Positions 44,085 through 52,005 of a stretch of 64,000 nucleotides of DNA are shown in pieces (position 1 is the first letter of the stretch; the number at the start of each line of letters is the position of its first letter). Source of the stretch: an uncultured Ruminiclostridium sp. (GTDB lineage: Bacteria > Bacillota > Clostridia > Oscillospirales > Ruminococcaceae); contig CANQED010000005.1 in NCBI GenBank assembly GCA_947594425.1, positions 62,001-126,000 on the forward strand, given 5' to 3'. Both the position numbers and the translations under genes were made by a program. The notes beneath the pieces were generated by a model. The model had not been told where the DNA came from, did no database searches, and worked only from the letters and a program-made list of their open reading frames with translations.

Positions 44085-44113
44085 ATTTTAGCAGATTTCT
44101 GCTTTAATTGCAA
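44085..44113 (-). promoter_or_regulatory. Promoter of ftsZ with a palindromic spacer
   Basis: On the minus strand TTGCAA (44108-44113), 17 bp, TAAAAT (44085-44090). The spacer holds an inverted repeat AGCAGA/TCTGCT (44090-44103). Confidence 0.7.
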
Positions 44114-44209
44114 TAGGTTTATCAAAAAAATATAAACATTTTGGGGTCAAAACGCAATTTTTAAAAAATAATCACAAAATACAGCACCCTGTCGAATATA
44201 CAGGCAGCT

Positions 44210-45427
44210 TTATTCGCTTATCGGAGTGGTATCTCCTACGGTCGGCGAGGTGGTCTCTATATAGTCGCCCGGGATATAATGCGCCTGCATATCGTCCGAC
44301 GAGCCCGTCACCTGAGACAGCTTAAGCACGCCCTGCCTGCCGTCGTCAAATTCGCCGCTGTCGATAAGGTTTTTCGCCACAGTAAGCTTAAACTGCGCCT
44401 CGACATATTCCCCTAACTCGAGCGTCAAAACGTTGTCATAATTAAGGGTAATATTATATATATTTGAAATGTCGATACTTACTATCTTATCGGCTATGCC
44501 GACCGCCGCACAGTCCTCTAAAAGCGAGAACATTATAGAATATCTTCTTGACGCCGAGCTGTCCCCGTCCTCATAGTTGCCCGAATACTGCTTTACGCAT
44601 TTTAGCAGCTTTGCGAGATAATTGCGGTTTCCCTCGTCTGTAACGGTCAGAAAGTCGCCGTCCGCCGCATATTCGGGGTCAAAGCCGTACACCGTGATGT
44701 ACTTGCTGTCAGGCTTTTTCAGCGAGGTATCCATTATCCTGCCGTTTTTCGACACAAGATAATAAGAGCTGCCCTTGTTGACGACCACGGCGGCCTCGGC
44801 GGGAGTTAGCTCTATTTCCAGCCCCGTCGGCATACGCTTATGCACCTTTACCTCGTCGACGTAAGGCAGCGCGCCGAGCAGCCTCTTCTCTACGGCAGAG
44901 CTGTCAAGCGTGATCAGGTTCTGCCCCTCCTGCACGCCGCTCTCGTATATGACTTCTTTTTCCTCATATCGCGTCTCGCCCGTGACGGTTATCTTATCGA
45001 TATTAAACAGCACCGTGGTGGACAGTACGCATATCACGGTCACCGCGAGCACTGCGAAGATGATATAGTAGAACAGATAGCTCGACAGCTTTTTGCGCTT
45101 ACGCGGCGAGCCGTCGTCGGACTTGCGGCGGCTTTTATTTTTGAGCGCGCGCTTTTGTATGTCGGTGGGCTTGGCTATATCAAAATCAAATTTGTCCGCG
45201 GCTGTGTCCTTTGCCTTAGCGTTGTCCTTAGCTTTAGTTTTATCCTTAGCCCGCGCGGCTTTCTTATCCTGCTTATCTTTTTTTGTTTTTTTAGAGTCTT
45301 TCTTTTCTGCATTAATTTCGGGCGTGTCGGCTTTTTCTGCGGGCATATCCGCATTAAGCTTGCGCGCCTTTCCCGACGGCGGCATCTCCACCCAAAGGTC
45401 GTTCTTATCTCTGCCACGATCAGGCAT
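44210..45427 (-). CDS. ftsQ: Cell division protein FtsQ/DivIB
   Basis: The protein has 405 residues. A long Lys/Asp/Ala-rich cytoplasmic N-terminus (to about 120; repeats like KDKTKAKDNAKAKD) precedes one membrane helix (about 118-142), the POTRA domain (INKITVTGE-type start, then LITLDSSAVEKRLLGALPYV) and the FtsQ beta domain. It links FtsL and the septal synthase at midcell. AAAGGAGG precedes the ATG. Last gene of the main dcw transcript. Confidence 0.88.
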   Translation of the reverse strand: MPDRGRDKNDLWVEMPPSGKARKLNADMPAEKADTPEINAEKKDSKKTKKDKQDKKAARAKDKTKAKDNAKAKDTAADKFDFDIAKPTDIQKRALKNKSRRKSDDGSPRKRKKLSSYLFYYIIFAVLAVTVICVLSTTVLFNIDKITVTGETRYEEKEVIYESGVQEGQNLITLDSSAVEKRLLGALPYVDEVKVHKRMPTGLEIELTPAEAAVVVNKGSSYYLVSKNGRIMDTSLKKPDSKYITVYGFDPEYAADGDFLTVTDEGNRNYLAKLLKCVKQYSGNYEDGDSSASRRYSIMFSLLEDCAAVGIADKIVSIDISNIYNITLNYDNVLTLELGEYVEAQFKLTVAKNLIDSGEFDDGRQGVLKLSQVTGSSDDMQAHYIPGDYIETTSPTVGDTTPISE

Positions 45428-45449
45428 TTTACCGCCTCCTTTATACTTC

Positions 45450-46715
45450 CTACTTGCGTTTAATATCCGCGCCGACGTTTCTCAGCGCCTGCTCTATGTT
45501 CTCATAGCCTCTGTCTATGTGATGTATCTCGCTTATTACCGACTTGCCCTCCGCGCCGAGTGCCGCCGCGACCAGCGCCGCTCCGCCTCTTAGGTCGGTC
45601 GCCTCAAGCTCCGCGCCGTACAGCCGCTTTACGCCCTGTACAATAGCGACCTTGCCCTCGACCTTAATGCTGCACCCCATGCGCAGCAGCTCGCTTACGT
45701 GGCGATAGCGGTTCTCGAATATATTCTCGACAAACACCGTCGTGCCCTCCGCCGTTGCCGCCGCCGCCATAAGCAATGCCTGCGCGTCGGTAGGAAAGCC
45801 CGGGTACGGCATTGTCCTTATCGTAGTGGGCGCTTTCAGCCTGCCGCGCACGCTGATATATATGCTGTCCTTGCCGAAAGAATATATGCGGCAGCCCATA
45901 GCCTGCATTATCGGTATCACCGCGCCGAGGTGCTCGGCGTTTACCCCGCTTAAGACAAGCTCTCCGCCTGCCGTGGCGGCACAGCACAGATAAGTCGCCG
46001 CCGCTATTCGGTCGGGTATCACGGTGTGCTCACACCCCGTCAGGGTATCTACTCCCGATATCACTATAAGGTCCGTCCCCGCGCCGCTTATTTTTGCCCC
46101 GCATTTAGTGAGAAACAGCGCAAGGTCGGTTATCTCGGGCTCGCGCGCGGCGTTGTGTATCTCGGTGGTGCCCTTAGCGCATACCGCCGCGAGAATTATA
46201 TTCTCTGTAGCCCCCACCGACGGAAAGGACAGCGTAACAGCCGCGCCCTTCAGCCCCTCGGGAGCCGAGCAGTCGAGATAGCCGTGCTCTTCCTTTATCA
46301 CCGCGCCCATATCTCTCAGCGCGGCAAGGTGCAGGTCTATCGGGCGCGGACCTAACTCGCACCCTCCGGGAAAGGACAGTCTGCAGCGTCCCGTCCTGCC
46401 CAGCACCGCCCCGAGAAATACTATCGACGAGCGCATCTCGCGCATTAGCTTTACGGGCACCTCGCAGCAGGTTATATTTCCCGCGTCGGTTATCACCGAC
46501 GAGCCGTCGCGGCGGCATTTTACCCCGATATGATTTAATATGCGGCACGCCGCGTATACGTCGGTCAGCTGCGGGCAATTATGTAATACGCTTTCGCCGC
46601 GCGCGACTAAGGCGGCCGCCGACAACAGCGGCAGGGCGCTGTTTTTCGCGCCGTGAAGATGTATCTCACCCTCTATACGTTTGCCGCCCTCAATATACAG
46701 TTTCTGTGTATCCAA
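45450..46715 (-). CDS. murA: UDP-N-acetylglucosamine 1-carboxyvinyltransferase
   Basis: The protein has about 421 residues. The repeated EPT fold is clear, and the catalytic Cys loop GGCELGPRPID is intact. KNSALPLLSAA near the N-terminus binds substrate. It transfers enolpyruvate to UDP-GlcNAc, the first committed peptidoglycan step. The ribosome site GAGAGGGTGATC is followed by TTG at 46718 and 46715; the latter gives 8 nt spacing. The GTG inside the ribosome site (46724) is too close. Confidence 0.94.
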   Translation of the reverse strand: MDTQKLYIEGGKRIEGEIHLHGAKNSALPLLSAAALVARGESVLHNCPQLTDVYAACRILNHIGVKCRRDGSSVITDAGNITCCEVPVKLMREMRSSIVFLGAVLGRTGRCRLSFPGGCELGPRPIDLHLAALRDMGAVIKEEHGYLDCSAPEGLKGAAVTLSFPSVGATENIILAAVCAKGTTEIHNAAREPEITDLALFLTKCGAKISGAGTDLIVISGVDTLTGCEHTVIPDRIAAATYLCCAATAGGELVLSGVNAEHLGAVIPIMQAMGCRIYSFGKDSIYISVRGRLKAPTTIRTMPYPGFPTDAQALLMAAAATAEGTTVFVENIFENRYRHVSELLRMGCSIKVEGKVAIVQGVKRLYGAELEATDLRGGAALVAAALGAEGKSVISEIHHIDRGYENIEQALRNVGADIKRK

Positions 46716-46773
46716 CAAGATCACCCTCTCAAAGCATTTTATTCATATTATGCTTTTCGAGGCGAATTTGTCA

Positions 46774-46787
46774 TTAAGCATGCTTAA
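46774..46787. other. 14-bp palindrome between murG and murA
   Basis: TTAAGCATGCTTAA is a perfect palindrome in the 100-bp gap, amid several AAGC/GCTT motifs that can form competing hairpins in the transcript. Confidence 0.5.
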
Positions 46788-46816
46788 GCAAGCTAAAGTT
46801 GAAGCTTTATGCTTGT

Positions 46817-47932
46817 TCAGAGCCCACACACGTCGATTATCTCTTTTAATATCTTATCCACCGCACTGCCGTCAAACAGCTTTGCGGCGTTCTCTCCCAT
46901 AAGCTCCAAAAGCGACGGGTTGTGCCTAAACTCGTTTACCTCGTCGATAAGCTTTTGACCCGACAATTCCTCGTCGTTTATTATCCTGCCCGCGTTGGCG
47001 TTTTTGAGCGTAAGGGCGTTATAATACTGGTGATTTTCCGCCGCATAAGGGTACGGTATCAGCAGCGACGCTCTGCCCACGGCGGTAAGCTCGGTCAGCG
47101 TCATAGCGCCCGCGCGGGTTATGATAAGGTCCGCCGCGCACATGCACACATACATATTGTCTATATATTCTTTAATGCGAAAATGCGGGTCGTCCATATT
47201 TACGCCGCTGTCCGAAAGCGCCTTAGTAAACGTATCGTGTCCGTGCTTGCCATAGCCGTGTATGTGGTTTATCCCGCCTATCTTCTGCTCCCACTGCAAT
47301 AGCTGCACGACCGCGTTATTTATATGCACCGCGCCTTGACTTCCGCCTACGGAGAGTATAGTCATACAGTCGGGCAGTCCGAGCTGCTGCCTTGCCTCCT
47401 GCTTAGAAATCAGCTTTATCTCGCTGCGAAGCGGGTTTCCGGTGACGACGCACTTTCTGCAATTCTTTAGGTGCTGTACCGCGTCGGCGCTTCCTACCAT
47501 AACAAGATCAGCCTTATGGCAAAGCATTTTCACCGATACCCCCGGCAGAGAATTGCTCTCGTGTATCACGGTCTTTATCCCCGCCTTAATGGCGCATTTT
47601 AGCACCGTGCCCGTGACATATCCGCCCGTCCCGATAACAAGGTCGGGCTTAAAGCTGTCGAATATTTTGCGCACCTGTCTGCCCGCGTTAATATAATAAT
47701 ACGCTGCCTTGACATTCTTTTTGATAGCCTTAAGGCTTATCCTGCGCTGTATCCCCGCCATTCTCACCGGGGCAAAATCGTACCCCGCGCGCTTTACGAG
47801 CCTTGCCTCAAGCCCGTCGGGAGCTCCTATGAAAAGCACCTTTACATCCAGCGCGGATACCATCCTGTCCGCGATAGCTAGCGCGGGATTGATATGCCCG
47901 CCCGTGCCGCCTGCCGCAACGATAACATTCAT
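46817..47932 (-). CDS. murG: MurG, lipid II-forming N-acetylglucosaminyltransferase
   Basis: The protein has 371 residues. GGTGGHINPALAIA near the N-terminus, HESNSLPGV, and GGSQGA mark the GT-B glycosyltransferase. It adds GlcNAc to lipid I on the inner membrane face. The ATG at 47932 lies 20 bp after ftsW. Part of the dcw operon. Confidence 0.96.
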   Translation of the reverse strand: MNVIVAAGGTGGHINPALAIADRMVSALDVKVLFIGAPDGLEARLVKRAGYDFAPVRMAGIQRRISLKAIKKNVKAAYYYINAGRQVRKIFDSFKPDLVIGTGGYVTGTVLKCAIKAGIKTVIHESNSLPGVSVKMLCHKADLVMVGSADAVQHLKNCRKCVVTGNPLRSEIKLISKQEARQQLGLPDCMTILSVGGSQGAVHINNAVVQLLQWEQKIGGINHIHGYGKHGHDTFTKALSDSGVNMDDPHFRIKEYIDNMYVCMCAADLIITRAGAMTLTELTAVGRASLLIPYPYAAENHQYYNALTLKNANAGRIINDEELSGQKLIDEVNEFRHNPSLLELMGENAAKLFDGSAVDKILKEIIDVCGL

Positions 47933-47952
47933 CTTTATCTTTCCTTTTTGCT

Positions 47953-49467
47953 TTATGTGTCCGACTGCTTAGATACGCTCAGCAGCAGTCCCATCTCGAT
48001 AAGCTGTATTATCAGCGCCGTTCGCCCATAGCTGAAGAACGGCAGCGATATTCCCGTATTAGGTATCGCGTTGCAGGCAACGCCGATATTAAGCAGCGCC
48101 TGAAGTCCTATCTGTATCGTTATGCCGAGCGCCAAGAACGAGCCGAATTTGTCCTTAGCCTTGGTCGCTATGTACAGCCCTCTCGCTATAAACAGCACAA
48201 ACAGCAATACCACCGTCATAGCTCCCACAAAGCCGAGCTCTTCGCAGATGATAGAGAATACAAAGTCGTTCTGGCTCTCGGGCAGGTAGAAGTATTTTTG
48301 CCTTGAGTTGCCCAGCCCCAAGCCGAACCAGCCGCCCGAGCCTATCGTCAGCAGCGACTGATATATCTGATAGGTGTCGCCCTGTATCTCCGAGAACGGG
48401 TCGATAAATCCGTTTATTCTGTCCCAAAGATATTGATACTTAAACACAAACAGCAGCATAAGCACGCCGACCACGCCGAGTATCATCAAAAACAGCATAC
48501 AGCCCTTATTGCAGCCGCCCACGAACATCATTATGTACACTATCACAAAGATTATCAGCAGTGCGGATATATGCCTTTGCAGTACGCACATCGCAAGGGC
48601 GGGTATCAGCACGTACCAGTATCGCAAAAAGCCGTAGTAGCTGTCGCGGCGCACCTCATAATAGCGCTGTAACATATACGCTATCATAATAATCACCGCA
48701 AGCTTTAGCACCTCGGACGGCTGGAATTGCACACCGAATATCGTCACCCAGCGCTTTGCGTCGTTTACCGACTCGCCGAACAGCATAACGAATACCATCA
48801 GCAGCATAGATATTATGAATAACGCCTTAGCGAGGGTAAAGCCGTTGCCGTTTTCCGCCTTTTTGCCCACTCTTAACGGCGTGATAAGCACATGATAATC
48901 GAGCCGCGAGAAAAAGAACATGCATATCAGCCCTATACCCGCGCCCTGTATCTGCCTTAAGGTATAAGCAAAGCTGTCACCCTCTTCGGCGTACGAATAA
49001 GCATAGCTTGCCGAGGTCATCATTATAAGCCCCATGACCAGCAGTATCAGCACCACCGTAAACATAGGCATATCAAACCGCCCGCGGCTTTTAAACCACG
49101 TGCAGGTGACTGCGGGTGCGTCGGGCTTAGCGGGATGAGAGAAAAGCCGCTCGAATATCGCCGAGCCCGCCGAGGGCTGCTTAGGCTTCTTTTTGACTGT
49201 GGGCGCGGCGGCAGCCTTCTCGGGCGAGGGCTTTGCCTTTTTTACCGCGTCCGCGCTTTTTGCAGCGCTTGCCGAGGAAGCATTGCTCAGCGTGCTCCCT
49301 GCGGGGATATTTTTATACTTATTTGCGGGAGGGACAAGCACGTCATTCAGCCCCGAGGCTCCTCTCCCCGACGATCCGCTCTTGCGCTTTGCCCCGCCGT
49401 TCATGGAGCGATAAAGCTCGGTCTGCTGCTCGCGGCTGAGCCTGCCGTAATTCATATCCTGCGCCAA
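47953..49467 (-). CDS. ftsW: Septal SEDS glycosyltransferase FtsW
   Basis: The protein has 504 residues. An unusual cytoplasmic tail of about 125 residues, rich in Ser/Ala/Lys/Pro, precedes ten membrane helices with SEDS motifs (FQPSEVLKLAVIIMIAY, GLGLGNSRQKYFYLPESQ NDF region, NTGISLPFFSYG). It polymerises glycan at the septum with the adjacent penicillin-binding protein. The start is taken as TTG at 49467 because GGAGGG lies 8 nt before it; ATG at 49455 is the alternative. Confidence 0.93.
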   Translation of the reverse strand: MAQDMNYGRLSREQQTELYRSMNGGAKRKSGSSGRGASGLNDVLVPPANKYKNIPAGSTLSNASSASAAKSADAVKKAKPSPEKAAAAPTVKKKPKQPSAGSAIFERLFSHPAKPDAPAVTCTWFKSRGRFDMPMFTVVLILLVMGLIMMTSASYAYSYAEEGDSFAYTLRQIQGAGIGLICMFFFSRLDYHVLITPLRVGKKAENGNGFTLAKALFIISMLLMVFVMLFGESVNDAKRWVTIFGVQFQPSEVLKLAVIIMIAYMLQRYYEVRRDSYYGFLRYWYVLIPALAMCVLQRHISALLIIFVIVYIMMFVGGCNKGCMLFLMILGVVGVLMLLFVFKYQYLWDRINGFIDPFSEIQGDTYQIYQSLLTIGSGGWFGLGLGNSRQKYFYLPESQNDFVFSIICEELGFVGAMTVVLLFVLFIARGLYIATKAKDKFGSFLALGITIQIGLQALLNIGVACNAIPNTGISLPFFSYGRTALIIQLIEMGLLLSVSKQSDT

Positions 49468-49501
49468 GTCTTTTCCCTCCTTGCCATACCGTATCTCATA
49501 C

Positions 49502-50521
49502 TTAAAGCATACCGAAGTATACAAGTGCCGCCGCCGCCGAGCAGAATAACAGCTCTATCAGCGAGAACACGCCTACTATCTTTACTTCATTCCAGCCCCT
49601 TATTTCAAAGCTGTGATGTATCGGGGTCATCTTGAATAATCTCTTTCCGCCCGTCAGCTTAAAATAAGTCATCTGTATCAATACCGAGAGCGCCTCCCAG
49701 ATATACACTCCCGCGCATACGACCATAATAAATTCCGTCTTTGTCCCTATGCCGAGCGCCACTACCAGTCCGCCCAAAAACATCGAGCCCGTGTCGCCCA
49801 TCATAACCTTTGCGGGGTGAAAATTCCACACCAAAAAGCCTAAACACCCGCCTGCCGCCGCCGCGGCAACTATACTCATCTCGCCAAAGCCGAGGAATGA
49901 GCATATCACCAAAAACGTCACCGCATATACCACCGTGACCGAGGAGCAAAGCCCGTCTATCCCGTCGGTGAGATTTACCGCGTTTACGAGGTAGAGTATT
50001 CCGAGCCCCATTATCAGATAATAAAAGTACCACAGGTCGAGCTGTCCTAAGAAAGGGAAGGTTATCACCGTGGAGGTATCTCCCGCGGTCACACGCGACG
50101 CAAAATACGCCGCTATCACAAGCACCTGCATTATTATCTTCTGATTGGGGGTAAGCCCCTCGTTGCGCTTTTTCTTTACCTTGATAAGATCGTCCACAAA
50201 GCCGATAAAGCCGAAGCACACCGCCATAATGACTGCGGATATCGCGTTGAACAGCTTAAGCCCGCCCGTCTGTGCAAGGTCTATGCCGCCCTGCACCCAC
50301 ATCACGGCTATCCCCGCCGCAAAGGCTATTATAACGCCCGATATAAACATAACACCGCCCATAGTCGGCGTACCCTCTTTAGACTTATGCCATGCGGGTC
50401 CGATATCGAGTATGGTCTGACCGAATTTCAGCCTTTTTAGCGCGGGTATCGCGACAAAACCGAGCAGAGCGGTCACGCCGAAGCTGACGACAGCCGCGAT
50501 AACGGCAGCGGATATATTCAT
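49502..50521 (-). CDS. mraY: Phospho-N-acetylmuramoyl-pentapeptide-transferase
   Basis: The protein has 339 residues with ten membrane helices. The catalytic motifs are VDDLIK, VNLTDGIDGL, and MGDTGSM, with a histidine pair near the end (HHSFE). It makes lipid I. Its ATG overlaps the murE stop (ATGA). Confidence 0.96.
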   Translation of the reverse strand: MNISAAVIAAVVSFGVTALLGFVAIPALKRLKFGQTILDIGPAWHKSKEGTPTMGGVMFISGVIIAFAAGIAVMWVQGGIDLAQTGGLKLFNAISAVIMAVCFGFIGFVDDLIKVKKKRNEGLTPNQKIIMQVLVIAAYFASRVTAGDTSTVITFPFLGQLDLWYFYYLIMGLGILYLVNAVNLTDGIDGLCSSVTVVYAVTFLVICSFLGFGEMSIVAAAAAGGCLGFLVWNFHPAKVMMGDTGSMFLGGLVVALGIGTKTEFIMVVCAGVYIWEALSVLIQMTYFKLTGGKRLFKMTPIHHSFEIRGWNEVKIVGVFSLIELLFCSAAAALVYFGML

Positions 50522-52005
50522 ATAAGCTGTTTTCCTTTCCCCTGTAAGATGCTTTTTACTATTTCCTTTTCCGAAAAGGGCAAATATTCGTCGCCTACTA
50601 TCTGATAATCCTCGCTGCCCTTGCCCGCGAGGACTACCACGTCGCCGCTTTGCGCCATACCGAGAGCAAGCTCGATAGCCTTTTTGCGGTCGGGCTCGGC
50701 GGTGTATGCCGACTTATCGGTTATGCCCGACGCGACGCTTTCTATTATGCTCATCATATCCTCGTGGGCGGGATTGTCTGACGTGACTATCATATAATCG
50801 GAGTGCCGCTGCGCCGCCGCACCCATTAGCGGGCGCTTAGTCCCGTCGCGGTCGCCCGCCGCGCCGAATACGGTTATCACTCTGCCCTGCGTGCTTTCTC
50901 TTACGGCGGAAAGCATTTTGTCAAGAGCGTCGTCGGTGTGTGCATAATCGCTTATCACGGTAAAATCCCCGCGATACAGCACGCTTAATCTGCCGTCCGC
51001 GCCGCTGAATGTGCCTAGCGCCTCGACGCATTCTCCCGCGTCTATCCCTATCGCTAAAGCTATTCCGACCGCGCACAAGGCGTTTTGTATATTGTATCTG
51101 CCTATCACGGGCAAATATGTCGGATAGGCGCGCTGTTCGGTCTTAAGCGTCAGCACAAAGCGCGAGCCGTCCGACCCTGTGCGTATCAGCTGAGCGCTGA
51201 TATCATTATCTTTATCAAAGCCGACCGTGGTCACCTTTCCCGAGCAAGTGTCGCGCAGCCTTTTGCCGTATTCGTCATCTACGCAGATGACAGAATTATC
51301 GGTGCGCGTAAACAATATGCTCTTCGCCGCAAAATAGCTCTCCATATCCCCGTGATAATCGAGGTGGTCCTGCGTGAGATTAGTAAACGCCGCCGCAATA
51401 AATCGGCTGTCGCCGAGCCTGTGCTGAGCGAGCGCCTGCGAGCTTGCCTCCATAACGCAGTACTCTGCGCCGTTTTCTACCATCTCGCTTAGCCTTTGAT
51501 ACAGCACCTGAGGGGTGGGGGTAGTGGGTATCCCCTTTTGCGAGCGATAGACATTGCCGCAGGTATCTATACCCGCCGTGCCTATGCTCCCCGCCTTTAT
51601 CCCCGCGTGGGTCATTATATGCTTAATCATTGCGACCGTGGTCGTCTTTCCGTTAGTCCCCGTCACGCCGATAAGACCCAGCTTTTTGTCGGGCTCGCCG
51701 TAAAATCTCGAGCATATCCGCCCGTACGCCTTTCTCGTGTCGGGCAATATCACCTGCGCATTTAGCCCGAGGTCGCGCTCGGCTATCACCGCCGCCGCGC
51801 CCTTTTCGAGCATTTGCCTTGCGGCGTCATGTCCGTCAAACCTGCCGCCCTTTATGCAGACGAAAAGGTTTCCCTCTTTTAGCTCGCGGGTGTTGTCGGT
51901 AACGCCCGTTATCTCGGTATCCCGCACCCCTTGAGCTCTCGCCTCGGGGCATATATCATATAGAGTGATGCTAACACCTCCGTCAGCCTGTTTCGTTGTT
52001 GACAA
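50518..52005 (-). CDS. murE: UDP-MurNAc-tripeptide ligase MurE
   Basis: The protein has up to 495 residues. ATP site GTNGKTTT, carbamylated Lys in YFAAKSILF, SDYAHTDDAL, and the amino-acid-selecting motif TSDNPAHED are visible. DNPR is the usual sign of meso-DAP addition; here it is DNPA. TTG at 52005 has GAGG 9 nt upstream but overlaps the upstream gene by 23 bp. The much stronger GGAGGTG right after the upstream stop points to ATC at 51969, giving an N-terminus ITLYDICPEA. I consider the latter likely. Confidence 0.92.
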   Translation of the reverse strand: MSTTKQADGGVSITLYDICPEARAQGVRDTEITGVTDNTRELKEGNLFVCIKGGRFDGHDAARQMLEKGAAAVIAERDLGLNAQVILPDTRKAYGRICSRFYGEPDKKLGLIGVTGTNGKTTTVAMIKHIMTHAGIKAGSIGTAGIDTCGNVYRSQKGIPTTPTPQVLYQRLSEMVENGAEYCVMEASSQALAQHRLGDSRFIAAAFTNLTQDHLDYHGDMESYFAAKSILFTRTDNSVICVDDEYGKRLRDTCSGKVTTVGFDKDNDISAQLIRTGSDGSRFVLTLKTEQRAYPTYLPVIGRYNIQNALCAVGIALAIGIDAGECVEALGTFSGADGRLSVLYRGDFTVISDYAHTDDALDKMLSAVRESTQGRVITVFGAAGDRDGTKRPLMGAAAQRHSDYMIVTSDNPAHEDMMSIIESVASGITDKSAYTAEPDRKKAIELALGMAQSGDVVVLAGKGSEDYQIVGDEYLPFSEKEIVKSILQGKGKQLI

